Translations under genes and position numbers: made by a program
Notes under the pieces: model-generated
The model's database searches: none
Told to the model about the DNA's origin: nothing
Seen by the model: only the letters and a program-made list of their open reading frames with translations
Shown here: positions 45,001 to 52,934 of the stretch, in pieces
How the letters are laid out: the number at the start of each line of letters is the position of its first letter
Position numbering within the stretch: the first letter of the stretch is position 1
From: JBCDJI01 sp964351865
GTDB taxonomy: Bacteria > Verrucomicrobiota > Verrucomicrobiia > Methylacidiphilales > JBCBYL01
Assembly (NCBI GenBank): GCA_964351865.1
Contig: CAYGPJ010000014.1
Coordinates: 35,556 to 99,555, forward strand
Reading direction: 5' to 3'
DNA: 64,000 nucleotides

Positions 45001-45696
45001 GGTGCCTCGGATTTTCGGGGCATCCGGGGTCAGAGCACGACTGTAGTGGGCCTGAATGGCCTCCGCATCCAGCATGTTGAGGATGGCTTCATCTGGAATG
45101 ATGGAAACCTGATTCAGCTCGTGTGAGGTGCGGAAGCCGTCAAAAAAATGCAGAAACGGAATCCGTGCTTTCAGCGTAGCGGCGTGTGAAACCAGCGCCA
45201 GATCATGCGCTTCCTGCGGATTGGCACCCGCCAGCATGGCAAAGCCGGTTGAGCGCACCGCCATCACATCCGAGTGGTCGCCGAAGATTGACAGTGCGTG
45301 GGTCGCCAGCGTGCGAGCTGCGACGTGCAGCACGAAAGGAGTCATCTCCCCCGCGATTTTCAACATATCCGGTATCATCAGCAACAACCCCTGAGATGCG
45401 GTAAAGGAGGTCGACATCGATCCGGCCTGCAGTAATCCGTGCAAGGCACCGGCGACGCCGGCTTCCGATTGCATCTGCGTGATGCTGGGGGTGTCGCCCC
45501 ATACGTTTTTCAGGGAGTGTGCGGCCCATTCATCCGATAATTCACCCATCGGGGTGGAAGGAGTGATCGGGTAAATCGCGATCGTTTCACTAACGCGATA
45601 AGCAATTGATGCTGCTGCCTCATTTCCATCCATCGTTTTGAGCGATGCGGCAGCTTTAAAGTCCTTAGCTGGAGCAATCATATTAGAAGTAGTCAA
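42055..45696 (-). CDS. nifJ: Pyruvate:ferredoxin (flavodoxin) oxidoreductase NifJ
   Basis: This single-chain enzyme of 1213 residues oxidatively decarboxylates pyruvate to acetyl-CoA and reduces ferredoxin or flavodoxin, and is oxygen-sensitive. The pyruvate loop YPITPSTPMGELSDEW lies near the start. The two-cluster ferredoxin domain (CIQCNKCAMVCP and CTGCSLCVMVCP) lies near residues 690-800. CAGCGETPYLKLL binds the proximal cluster. The TPP site is GGDGWAYDIGFGGLDHVMS with TEVYSNTGGQ. Length is slightly over the usual 1170-1200. The presence of NifJ suggests that the organism can live anaerobically or ferment. Confidence 0.96.
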   Translation of the reverse strand: MTTSNMIAPAKDFKAAASLKTMDGNEAAASIAYRVSETIAIYPITPSTPMGELSDEWAAHSLKNVWGDTPSITQMQSEAGVAGALHGLLQAGSMSTSFTASQGLLLMIPDMLKIAGEMTPFVLHVAARTLATHALSIFGDHSDVMAVRSTGFAMLAGANPQEAHDLALVSHAATLKARIPFLHFFDGFRTSHELNQVSIIPDEAILNMLDAEAIQAHYSRALTPDAPKIRGTAHNPDTYFQAREAANTYYDRIPEIVQAQMDQLAEITGRSYQLFDYLGDPDAETVVIAMGSGAETVAETVRYLNAQGRKVGVVHVHLFRPFSAEHFIAALPASVQRVVVLDRTKEPGAPAEPLHQDVVSALHATGRIMRADGSIMPVLGGRYGLSSKEFTPAMVQAVFDNAESESPKTQFTVGINDDITHLSLSVDDSFEIENDDTMRALFYGLGSDGTVGANKNTIKILGDQGKYAQGYFVYDSKKSGAMTISHLRFGPEPIKAAYLIRSADFIGCHQWSLMERYDVLATARQGATFLLNSAYDPAETWDHLPREVQQSIVEKDLNVYVIDAYQVARDTGMGGRINTIMQTCFFAVSEVIPKEDALEAIKEAIRKTYSKKGDDVVQKNIEAVNQTVANLHAMPVPTADSALQGTPRPPIVSAQAPDFVQRVTATMMRGEGDLLPVSAFPVDGTWPTGTARWEKRTLAQEAPVWDSSICIQCNKCAMVCPHAAIRTKFYPEEELKDAPAWFQSVDFRSKDHPKHKFTIQLAPDDCTGCSLCVMVCPAKDKTHPKHKALDIAELAPVLKRERENFDFFLELPEADRTQLDFSRTKDAQFAQPLFEFSGACAGCGETPYLKLLTQLSGDRAIIANATGCSSIYGGNLPTTPYTSNAAGRGPAWSNSLFEDNAEYGFGMRVAVDMKETQARTMLLSLRNQLSEVLVDELLDADQTTEAGIVAQRQRVADLRQQLNGLPPHQASRLNSLADYLVRKSVWIVGGDGWAYDIGFGGLDHVMSQGRNVNILVMDTEVYSNTGGQASKATPMGAVAKFAADGKGQAKKDLGLLAMSYGNVYVARVAFGANDTQTAKALAEADAYPGTSLIIAYSHCIAHGYSLTYGLEQQKRAVQSGYWPLYRFDPRNATDTVRPLKLDSQAAKIPVGQFMENETRFRILQRANPARAKDLTSQMQQQIHDQRSYYERLAKGEDIKPLAATEEPPAESSK

Positions 45697-45967
45697 GCTA
45701 ATAATAAGCAGATAGTCAATTAAATATTACTTATATTAATTCACCGAGGTCGTGGTGATGTCCGGCTGATGGGGAGAAAGCACGGGAGGAGGGTGAGTAA
45801 ATTAAGAAGAGTGAATTATATGGATGCAGAATGTGCGATGGAATGTCGGCACTCCAGTTCCTAGCACGAAGCTGGCAGTTAGCGGCGTCAGCAGGAGGCT
45901 GGCAAGCTCAGCAAGGGATTGATATGGCACCTATGGTTAGGAATAAACCATGGGTCAGACTATCGGA

Positions 45968-46468
45968 TTAATCATCCAGAGCCGTCGGGTGTTCTGCGCG
46001 GACAGCAGCGGCACCTTGTTTGGTAAAGCCTGTTACGATTTGCGCGTGGTTCTGCGCTACCTTAACGGCCTCCGGAGTTTTTCCAACAATGACTACCTTA
46101 ATTCCATTTGTCAGGTATTCGACATCCGTGGTGATTTGATCGTGGAATTTAACCAATTCGACAAATGCAGGATCCCAGCGGCGCACCATGGCACCACTGC
46201 CAAGCCTCTTTTGCATGTATTTGAAATGTTGAATTAAATGGTCAGCAAGCTCCTTATTCTGGGTCGTCGTCGTAGCTTCATATCCGTCAGGTCTCAGTGT
46301 CACTTCACGGTGCAAGTCGTCATGATGCTCCGCCAGATAGTGTATGATCGCTTGCTGTTCTTCAGGTAGCGGGCCTCGATACGACTCTTCACCCCACCCG
46401 GCAAAGTGCCCGCAACAGAACAGGATGGTGGAGAGCATCAGCCAGCGTGGGGATGATTTCAGTTTCAT
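45968..46468 (-). CDS. Secreted hypothetical protein
   Basis: This 166-residue protein has a signal peptide (residues 1-26, GHFAGWG-EE). The mature part has a conserved look: HHDDLHREVTLRPDGYEATTTTQNKELADHLIQHFKYMQKRL split over the first half, then MVRRWDPAFVELVKFHDQI and VKVAQNHAQIVTGFTKQG. Related uncharacterised secreted proteins occur in several environmental bacteria. Repeated His residues (HYLAEHHDD, HLIQHF, FHD, NHAQ) could bind metal. The spacer on the nifJ side (45697-45967) holds no gene I can support. Confidence 0.65.
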   Translation of the reverse strand: MKLKSSPRWLMLSTILFCCGHFAGWGEESYRGPLPEEQQAIIHYLAEHHDDLHREVTLRPDGYEATTTTQNKELADHLIQHFKYMQKRLGSGAMVRRWDPAFVELVKFHDQITTDVEYLTNGIKVVIVGKTPEAVKVAQNHAQIVTGFTKQGAAAVRAEHPTALDD

Positions 46469-46786
46469 AATGATTTATTTTCGTGGGGTTGTGGTTGCGG
46501 TCAAGAAAAGAGCCGAGGGACAGAGAGGTAGGTCATCGGGGTGTTGGACCGATTCGCAATGCAGAAGACTGAATGCACGTCCGTTGACAACGAGTAAAAG
46601 AAAGAAGTCACGGTAAAATCATACCTAAATCAAGCAACACGTCGATAGGAGAAAGCCATGCGCAGCGCGCACAACAAAAAACAGCCCGGAGGGTGGAAGT
46701 CGGCTTAGTCTTGGGATGATAAAGCTATGGTAAATGGTGTGATGAATGGAATTCATTCCGATGGGTTCACCGGTCGTCACCAAGAC
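46469..46786. other. Intergenic stretch without a clear gene
   Basis: The only gene-like signal is a 16-codon ORF at 46658-46708 (MRSAHNKKQPGGWKSA) preceded by AGGAG at good spacing. It is too short to support by content alone. No promoter, RNA or repeat is evident. Confidence 0.4.
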
Positions 46787-48004
46787 CTACGGTAACGGTT
46801 TATCAGCCGGAGTTGTTTCGATCAACGCTTGTAATACGGCATGGTAGCTAGGTTTACGTACGAAGTTCTGGTTGAATAAGAGTGCTCTTTCACCGCCACG
46901 CCATCCCCCGGGAAGAGCATCGGAAATACCCCAAACGCTGATGAAAGAAACCTCAGCCTCGCGGGCCGCTTTAATGAAGCGATAGTAGAGGTCTGCCTGA
47001 AGTGGTTCTATTTTCTCCCAGTCTGCCGTCTGGGGATTCTCTCCTTGGGGTAAACCGACGTCCAGTTCGGTGATGTAAAATTCCACATCCGCTTGCTGGA
47101 ATTTTTTAACATTGGACTTAAAGGCCTCGAAATCGTAATCGCCATTATAATCGAGGTGAGCCTGGATGCCGACAGCGTGGAGTGGGGTATTTGAGTTTTT
47201 AATATGGAGCACCAATTGGTAAAGTGCATCGAGTTTCCTCGGATTTTGGAAGGTCGTGCCTTCGCGCAGCTCCAGTTTACCATCGGTGTGAGCGGCGGCA
47301 TACTCGAGGGCGAGGCGGATGAAGCGGGGATGGGTTTTGTTGACTTGTGCGGCTCCTGTCAGTCCGGAGGCATCGTCCTCGAATCCGATGCCCAACCACT
47401 TGTTGTCCCAGTCACCGTTCCCGTCGGGTAAATACGAGCCGTCACCCAGCAGCAGTTCGTTGAAGAGGTTCCATGCATCGACATTTTTGGTTGCGACCAC
47501 TGATCTGATGTACTTTTCCAGAATGAACTCAAGTTCGGCAGCCGAGTATTGGGTTTCTTTCCACCATGCCGGGAAGTAATAATTGGGCGCCAGCAGCCCA
47601 TGATGTAAGACAAATAGACCGTGGCTTTTGGCCCACTCGGCCTGCGACCAAAGAGGTTCAGTCCAGAAGGAATAGTCCTCTACTTTGGCAGGTTTCTGTG
47701 GAGGCCAGAAGCCTCCCCAGGCCGGATACACGGCTGGCTGGATGCAATTAAAATGCTCGAGCACCAGTTTCCGGATGGACGCGACGTTGGGGCCCTTGAT
47801 GATCCCGTTCTCCCCATCCAAGCTGGTTGATGTGCCTATCGGGGTCCCTTGGGAAACTTGCCGTAAAGTCGGCGCATATTGATCCACAACCGATTTCACG
47901 GAAGTGTCTGCAAAGAGAACTCCAGATGCCAGTCCATATGAAATAACAAGAAAGTAGTGGACCTTTAAAAATGGTCGAACGCGCGAATTCATTTTGGGTG
48001 CCAC
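46787..48004 (-). CDS. Secreted GH10 endo-beta-1,4-xylanase
   Basis: This 405-residue protein has a hydrophobic export signal (residues 16-32) and one glycoside hydrolase family 10 barrel. The acid/base Glu183 is in AWNLFNELLL and the nucleophile Glu313 in EFYITELDVGLP. IQAHLDYNGDY precedes the nucleophile strand as in GH10. FISVWGISD near the end matches the VWGVSD block. Several first-shell residues differ from classical xylanases (FVLHHGLL instead of GHTLVWH), so substrate range may differ. No carbohydrate-binding module is present. It is monocistronic, with no transporter beside it. Confidence 0.92.
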   Translation of the reverse strand: MAPKMNSRVRPFLKVHYFLVISYGLASGVLFADTSVKSVVDQYAPTLRQVSQGTPIGTSTSLDGENGIIKGPNVASIRKLVLEHFNCIQPAVYPAWGGFWPPQKPAKVEDYSFWTEPLWSQAEWAKSHGLFVLHHGLLAPNYYFPAWWKETQYSAAELEFILEKYIRSVVATKNVDAWNLFNELLLGDGSYLPDGNGDWDNKWLGIGFEDDASGLTGAAQVNKTHPRFIRLALEYAAAHTDGKLELREGTTFQNPRKLDALYQLVLHIKNSNTPLHAVGIQAHLDYNGDYDFEAFKSNVKKFQQADVEFYITELDVGLPQGENPQTADWEKIEPLQADLYYRFIKAAREAEVSFISVWGISDALPGGWRGGERALLFNQNFVRKPSYHAVLQALIETTPADKPLP

Positions 48005-48140
48005 GATCAGTAATATGTCCTCGAACCATGTAGAAAGTTAGAAAGGCCCCTCCGGAGACAGGCGGAAACTACCGATTCCTACTTTAAACCATTAATACTT
48101 TCATACCTTCTTACTTTTACACCTTTACACCCTCACGCTG

Positions 48141-48599
48141 CTAAACCTCCTCCTCCGATTCCCCTTCTCCGATGATCATGTTATCGTGGGGTTGGATGTT
48201 CAGATGGTCGGCATTTTTCGGGCCGTGTTCCAGAGCTTCGAACAGGCGCTCGTTAGACTCACGCAGTCGGCTGACAAAGGTTTTGATCAGCACGGCGATC
48301 CATGGCGGGAGATCGTTCAGGTGCTTATTGAAATCGGCTTTACTGATGAATATGACCGTGGTGGGTCCGAGCGCTTTGGCGGAGGCGCTGCGGGGTTGGT
48401 GATCAATGATCCCCATCTCGCCAAAGATGCCACGGGCTCCGACGCGGCCTAGTTCGACATCTTTGAGTTCGCCATCCTGTTCGATGGTGTGAAAAATTTC
48501 CACCAACCCGTCTTTCACGATGTAAACGCCGTCGGGACGGGTGTCCTGGCTGAAGATAATATCGTCGCGCTGAAAGGTGATGACTTGTTCCGTATCCAT
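48141..48599 (-). CDS. Single-domain cyclic-nucleotide-binding protein
   Basis: From the ATG at 48599 (MDTEQVITFQRDDIIFSQ) the protein has about 152 residues; a longer start at 48638 is possible. One cNMP-binding barrel is seen: DGVYIVKDGLVEIFH, then GARGIFGEMGIIDHQPRSASAKAL with the Arg-Ser phosphate-binding pair. A helix and an acidic tail follow. There is no DNA-binding domain. It is the third cNMP-binding protein in the window, with the tandem pair at 15835-18096, and a plausible receptor for the cyclase at 9050. Confidence 0.85.
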   Translation of the reverse strand: MDTEQVITFQRDDIIFSQDTRPDGVYIVKDGLVEIFHTIEQDGELKDVELGRVGARGIFGEMGIIDHQPRSASAKALGPTTVIFISKADFNKHLNDLPPWIAVLIKTFVSRLRESNERLFEALEHGPKNADHLNIQPHDNMIIGEGESEEEV

Positions 48600-48684
48600 G
48601 ATGGGGAAAACCTTGAAGGTTTCCCGCTGAAGTCTCAAGTTTTAGTTTAAGCCTCTGAGAGTCTGTGGCACAGGCGCTCAGTAC

Positions 48685-48762
48685 TCAGTATTTAACGCCG
48701 CAGCCGTAGGGGGCGGTGGTGGGGGTGGAAACCGGCTTGCCGGCCATCGCTTCTTCCAGTGC
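48685..48762 (-). other. Detached C-terminal tail of the redoxin gene, after an in-frame TAG
   Basis: In frame after the TAG at 48763-48765 the reading continues ALEEAMAGKPVSTPTTAPYGCGVKY and stops with TGA at 48685-48687. Related redoxins end with the same kind of tail, NYVR-AL...AGKPV...PYGCSVKY, with a conserved Cys. A CAG-to-TAG change would explain the stop. Confidence 0.75.
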
Positions 48763-49299
48763 CTAGGCGACGTAATTGGTGGCACCGTCAATATCGTCTG
48801 ATCTGGTGGATGGCACCGAGTCAATGGCACCGCCGTAGATCAGGTTCCCTGCAGGATCAATCACGAACATGTGCGGAGTGGTTTTGGCATCGTAAAGTCT
48901 TCCGACCGTGCCATCTTCGTCTAACAGCAACGCCGTGGCCTGGGTGCCGGTGGATTTGATTTTTTCATTCCAGTCGGCTGCGCTCATGTGACCTTGTTTG
49001 CCGGGGGCAGAGGAACAGATGGAGAGCCAGACCACGTCCTTGCCGGTATAGGCTTGCTGCCATTCCTGCATTTTGCCAGGACGGTAAAACTTTCCAACGA
49101 ATGGGCATCCGTGATTGACCCATTCCAGCACGACGTATTTACCTTTAAAGTCGGACAGGTTATGCGACGTGCCTTTGGTGTCTGTTAAAGTAAAGGCGGG
49201 GGCTGGTTTACCGATTTCAGGAGCAGCACTGACAGCACTCCACTGTGCGACAAATACAATCATCGCAATAATTAACGTGGTGAAGGGAATCGTTTTCAT
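48763..49299 (-). CDS. Exported thioredoxin-like redoxin, truncated by an in-frame TAG
   Basis: This is a 178-residue AhpC/TSA-redoxin-like protein with a signal peptide (residues 1-25). The thioredoxin-fold segments GKPAPAFTLTDTKG, YVVLEWVNHGCPFVGKFY with one peroxidatic-type Cys, and VGRLYDAKTTPHMFVIDPAGNLIYGGAID are intact. The frame ends GATNYVA-stop, but the same frame downstream (48685-48762) encodes the conserved C-terminal tail with a second Cys (PYGCGVKY). The gene is therefore shortened by one nonsense codon, or the stop is read through. Without the tail the enzyme may lack its resolving Cys. It lies upstream of the stress operon on the opposite strand. Confidence 0.88.
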   Translation of the reverse strand: MKTIPFTTLIIAMIVFVAQWSAVSAAPEIGKPAPAFTLTDTKGTSHNLSDFKGKYVVLEWVNHGCPFVGKFYRPGKMQEWQQAYTGKDVVWLSICSSAPGKQGHMSAADWNEKIKSTGTQATALLLDEDGTVGRLYDAKTTPHMFVIDPAGNLIYGGAIDSVPSTRSDDIDGATNYVA

Positions 49300-49584
49300 A
49301 CGGCAAACATTATACGAATGTTTCCTGCAGGCGCAAATGGGTGTGGGAAAAAATGGGTAAGGATTGAGAATTAAGGATTAAGGATTAAGACTGGCTACGT
49401 CGACTCATTCGTGATTTTGAATCCATCATCCTTGATAGTTTCCGGAACAGACATCGAGCGAGTTCCTGAGTGATCACAGGATTCCCCATTGGTCCAGTTT
49501 GCAGAACCGCGCTGTCACACGATTGTAATAAAAGGATGCATGGTTTGGACTTTATTGTTTGGGTTGGTGGAGGCATAAAACCTC

Positions 49585-51168
49585 ATGCGTGTTGTAAATT
49601 TGTTAGTAGGAATGATGATGGTCGGCTTCCTGTTGTCCGGTTGTCAGCAGGTCGGGAAACGTCCGACGCTGACCATCATCTCAGGTTCGGAAAATAAATT
49701 ACTGGAACCGGTCGTGGCTGAATACGGGCGAGAGCATGGAGTGGATATACAGATGGTGTACAAAGGCTCGGTGGACATCATGCTGGAACTCAAGGACGGC
49801 AGCACCGGTTTTGATGCGGTCTGGCCTGCTAACAGCCTTTGGATTGAGCTTTCAGGGAACCGGAACGTCAGGCATGAGAAAAGTATTTTTCAGAGTCCGG
49901 TAGTGCTGGGAGTCAAGCGGTCCCGGGCGGAGGCCCTGGGGTTATTGGATCGGGCCAACGTCTCGCTGGCTGATTTGGTCGAATTGTCGCGGGCGGGTAA
50001 GCTGCCGTTTATCATGAGTAATCCTACCCAATCCAATTCGGGGGCGATGGGATATCTGGGGTTTCTGCACGGCGTGACGGGTAAAGACACACCATTTACT
50101 GCGGACGATTTAAATCGTCAGGAAACCGAGGTGGCGCTGAAGGCATTGCTGGGGGCGATCGCCCGGACCAGCGGATCCAGCGGGTGGCTTAAAGATCTCT
50201 ATCTCGAAAATGTGGCAGAGTATGATGCGATGATCAATTATGAGGCGTTGATCATTGAGGCAAATCTGTTGCTGGAGGCGCGAGGAGACGAGCCGCTGAT
50301 TTGTCTGTATCTGGCCGAAGGGCAACCCATCGCGGACAGCCCGCTCGGGTTTGTGAAGCATGCGGATGACGCAGATAACGCAAATAAGGAAGCGCTGTTT
50401 CTGGAGTTTCAGTCGTTTCTGCTGAGCCCTGATGTGCAGCAGCGGCTGGCTAAGCTGGGAAGACGCACAGGAGTCTTTGGGCATGGCTCGCTGGATGCCG
50501 ACGTGTTCCGCAAAGAATGGGGTATCGATCCGGAGCGGGTGTTGCAACCGGTGCCACTGCCGGGAGGGGAAGTGATTCAACAAGCCCTGCGGTTGTATCA
50601 GACGCGATTTAAAAAACCATCACTTACCGCTTTCGTGCTCGATTATTCCGGATCAATGAAAGATGAAGGAGAAAAAGAGTTGGAAGCCGCCATGACGGTG
50701 CTGCTGGATCCGGAACAAGCCGAGCGCTTTATGCTGCTGACCGGCGAGCGGGATATGACTTACGTGATTCCTTTCGATTCGGAGCCACGCGATGTGATCT
50801 TTCTGGAGGGAAATGATCCGAAAGGTATTCGTAAACTTCAGAGCCTGGTGCTTGAGCAGCGTGCGGAGGGAGGCACGAATATCTACCTGGCGGCGGAAAC
50901 GGCGATGAAGCGTATTCTGGCAACACCGGGGCGAGAACAATATCAGGTTTCCATTATTCTGATGACAGATGGGAAGAGTTCCGGATCGTTCAATGATTTT
51001 CAGCAGGCGTGGCAGAGCAATGGTGCGAAGATACCGGTGTTTTCGATTACTTTCGGGAATGCTGATGAGGAACAGTTAAAAACCATTGCGAATACCACCA
51101 ATGCCCGGGTCTTTTCGGGGCAGTCTGATTTGAGAAAAGCCTTTCGCAAAGCAAAGGGATATAATTGA
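49585..51168 (+). CDS. Lipoprotein with substrate-binding-protein-like and vWA domains
   Basis: This 527-residue protein is anchored by a lipobox L-S-G-C20. Residues 28-330 have the type II solute-binding fold pattern (TIISGSENKLLEPVVAEYG, FDAVWPANSLWIEL, SNPTQSNSGAMGYLGFL). Residues 345-520 form a von Willebrand A domain with a complete MIDAS: Asp353-x-Ser355-x-Ser357 (DYSGSMKD), Thr431 (GGTN) and Asp462 (LMTDGKSSG). SBP-vWA fusions occur with stress and Ter-like operons. No ABC permease or ATPase is near, so transport is unlikely; a periplasmic metal-dependent adaptor that senses a ligand is my inference. It is the first gene of the operon, and a GGAGG lies 11 nt before the ATG. Confidence 0.85.
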   Translation: MRVVNLLVGMMMVGFLLSGCQQVGKRPTLTIISGSENKLLEPVVAEYGREHGVDIQMVYKGSVDIMLELKDGSTGFDAVWPANSLWIELSGNRNVRHEKSIFQSPVVLGVKRSRAEALGLLDRANVSLADLVELSRAGKLPFIMSNPTQSNSGAMGYLGFLHGVTGKDTPFTADDLNRQETEVALKALLGAIARTSGSSGWLKDLYLENVAEYDAMINYEALIIEANLLLEARGDEPLICLYLAEGQPIADSPLGFVKHADDADNANKEALFLEFQSFLLSPDVQQRLAKLGRRTGVFGHGSLDADVFRKEWGIDPERVLQPVPLPGGEVIQQALRLYQTRFKKPSLTAFVLDYSGSMKDEGEKELEAAMTVLLDPEQAERFMLLTGERDMTYVIPFDSEPRDVIFLEGNDPKGIRKLQSLVLEQRAEGGTNIYLAAETAMKRILATPGREQYQVSIILMTDGKSSGSFNDFQQAWQSNGAKIPVFSITFGNADEEQLKTIANTTNARVFSGQSDLRKAFRKAKGYN

Positions 51169-51755
51169 AGCTAACGCCTGACATAAAACGTGAACTGGTC
51201 GCGTCCGGTGTGGCCTCAGTCGGTGCGATTGGATTAGCCGTGTCGGGGTTGCCGCTGTTGATCGTGGGAGCGGGTGCCGTGGGTTGCTACATCGGGGTGC
51301 GGTCGATTATTCCTGCTCCTCAGACTGACGGTGAACGCTTGGAGGAATTGCGGCGGGAGGCTGCGCGTTACGAATCGCACATTAAAGAAAAGCTTCATCA
51401 TCTGATCAATCATCAGGCCACCCTGCCGGAGGCGGGCAGGAGTTCGATTGCTAAAATTGTGGAAACTTCCCGCTATATTCTGATCGATATAAAAGATCAT
51501 CCGCACAAGTTGCAAGAGGCACAGTTTTATTTAAATCATCATCTGGAGAGCACTGCGAAAATCCTCTCCAAATATCGTGAACTCGTCGCTAAAAAATCTG
51601 ATCGTGCTGCGAAATATGAGGTTCGGATATTAGAACTGCTGGAGCGGGTTGCCGTGAGCTTTGAAAATGGCAAGCGGTCGCTGCTGGATGAGGATGTCGT
51701 GACACTGGAATCAGAAATAGAAATTTTAGATACAACATTAGAACTGGAGTCGTGA
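51165..51755 (+). CDS. XpaC-like membrane protein (5-bromo-4-chloroindolyl phosphate hydrolysis family)
   Basis: This 196-residue protein begins with a TTG at 51165 that overlaps the stop of the previous gene (TTGA), so translation is coupled. It has a hydrophobic hairpin (residues 12-48: SVGAIGLAVSGLPLLIVGAGAVGCYIGV in part). A long helical cytoplasmic part follows (residues 55-195), including HLESTAKILSKYRELVAKK. This layout fits the XpaC family, which is often found with TelA and other tellurite/stress proteins. The enzyme activity in the family name was never shown for most members. Likely a membrane-associated partner in the complex. Confidence 0.7.
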   Translation: MKLTPDIKRELVASGVASVGAIGLAVSGLPLLIVGAGAVGCYIGVRSIIPAPQTDGERLEELRREAARYESHIKEKLHHLINHQATLPEAGRSSIAKIVETSRYILIDIKDHPHKLQEAQFYLNHHLESTAKILSKYRELVAKKSDRAAKYEVRILELLERVAVSFENGKRSLLDEDVVTLESEIEILDTTLELES

Positions 51756-51759
51756 ATTT

Positions 51760-52839
51760 ATGAAAGCACAACAAGTTATTGGAATCTTCGTGCTCCTGCT
51801 GACTTTGTCGGTCATCGGAGCGTATTACCTGTTTACGGGTAAAGCGGGCGGGAGTGGTGAGCTGTTATTGATTAAAGGTTACTGCGGCGGGGAGAAAATG
51901 CAGATGATTCGCAACCCAGAGGTCAGTAAAATATTAAAGAAACGCTACGGGATTGAGCTGGATGTCAGCAAGCGGGGGTCGGTGGAGATGGTGACGACCG
52001 AGCCACTGGAGGGGATTGATTTTGTCTGGCCCGGTTCACAGTCGCAATTGGCCTTATGGAAGGCTTCAGGGAAAAGGTATGAAAAAGCGGAGATTCTGTT
52101 TAACAGCCCGATCGTGCTCTATTCCTGGGACATCGTCAGCAAGGGGCTGGAAGGACAAGGAGTGGTAGAGGCTAAAGCGGGTGACACAGATTATGCGAAT
52201 ATGTCGTTACTACTGGAAAAGCTGGAGGCTAAAGAGAAGTGGAAAAACCTCGGTGTGGAGGCGCTTTCCGGACCAGTGCGGGTCGTTTTCACTAACCCGA
52301 ATAAATCAAATTCAGGCAATCAGTTTATGGGCTTATTGGCTACTGTCGCAAACGGTGAAGAAGCGCTCACCGGGCAGCCGTCCGAAAAAATACGAGCCAC
52401 CATGAAAGAAATTGTAGCTGGTTTAGGATACATGCATAGCTCAAGCGGGGATCTGTTCTCGCAATACCTGAGTCAGGGCGTCGGCGCATATCCGATGGTT
52501 GCCGGGTATGAATCGCAAATTATTGAGTTTTCCAGAAAAAACCCCGAGATGCTTAAAAATATTCTGGCGAAGCTGCGGATTATCTATCCGCGACCGACCG
52601 TTTGGTCGTCGCATCCGATGATCGCATTGACCGATCATGGGGAAAAATTACTGGAAGCTTTGCAGGATCCGGAAATTCAGCAGATTGCGTGGCGGGAGCA
52701 TGGATTCCGGCCGGGCAATGCAGCGGTCGGCATTACGATTGAAAATGCACCTATTCCAGGGATTCCCACATCGATCAATTCAATTGTGCCTATGCCGGCA
52801 CTGGATGCGATGCAGGTGCTGATGGAAGATGTGGAATAA
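51760..52839 (+). CDS. Membrane-anchored substrate-binding-protein-like protein
   Basis: This 359-residue protein has an uncleaved-looking N-terminal membrane segment (residues 7-27). The rest is a type II solute-binding fold like the first part of the gene at 49585. The shared marks are the ligand-loop pattern DFVWPGSQSQLALW, TNPNKSNSGNQFMGLL and the YPMVAGYESQIIEF segment. It lacks a vWA domain. Two SBP-like proteins in one operon without a transporter suggest binding or signalling rather than import. It is 4 bp after the XpaC-like gene. Confidence 0.8.
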   Translation: MKAQQVIGIFVLLLTLSVIGAYYLFTGKAGGSGELLLIKGYCGGEKMQMIRNPEVSKILKKRYGIELDVSKRGSVEMVTTEPLEGIDFVWPGSQSQLALWKASGKRYEKAEILFNSPIVLYSWDIVSKGLEGQGVVEAKAGDTDYANMSLLLEKLEAKEKWKNLGVEALSGPVRVVFTNPNKSNSGNQFMGLLATVANGEEALTGQPSEKIRATMKEIVAGLGYMHSSSGDLFSQYLSQGVGAYPMVAGYESQIIEFSRKNPEMLKNILAKLRIIYPRPTVWSSHPMIALTDHGEKLLEALQDPEIQQIAWREHGFRPGNAAVGITIENAPIPGIPTSINSIVPMPALDAMQVLMEDVE

Positions 52840-52934
52840 TGTTCAGTGAGGGGCTCGTGTCGTTACAAAAAAGGGGGCATATTATAAGTGCAAATTCGTT
52901 AGTGCTTGGATAGCTTTTTCATGGAGAGAATATT

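Noticed and set aside
46658..46708. 16-residue ORF with a good ribosome-binding site
   Set aside because: Too short to support; no homopolymeric codon runs or attenuator structure were seen nearby. It is mentioned only in the spacer entry.
49470..49520. Possible sigma-54 promoter (TTGG...TTTGC) upstream of the stress operon
   Set aside because: The GG to GC distance is 8 nt rather than the required 10, so it does not fit a -24/-12 promoter, although sigma-54 control would be expected for classic psp operons.
51760..52839. Calling this gene an ABC transporter component
   Set aside because: The fold is that of a solute-binding protein, but no permease or ABC ATPase gene is near and it is embedded in an operon of membrane-stress proteins.
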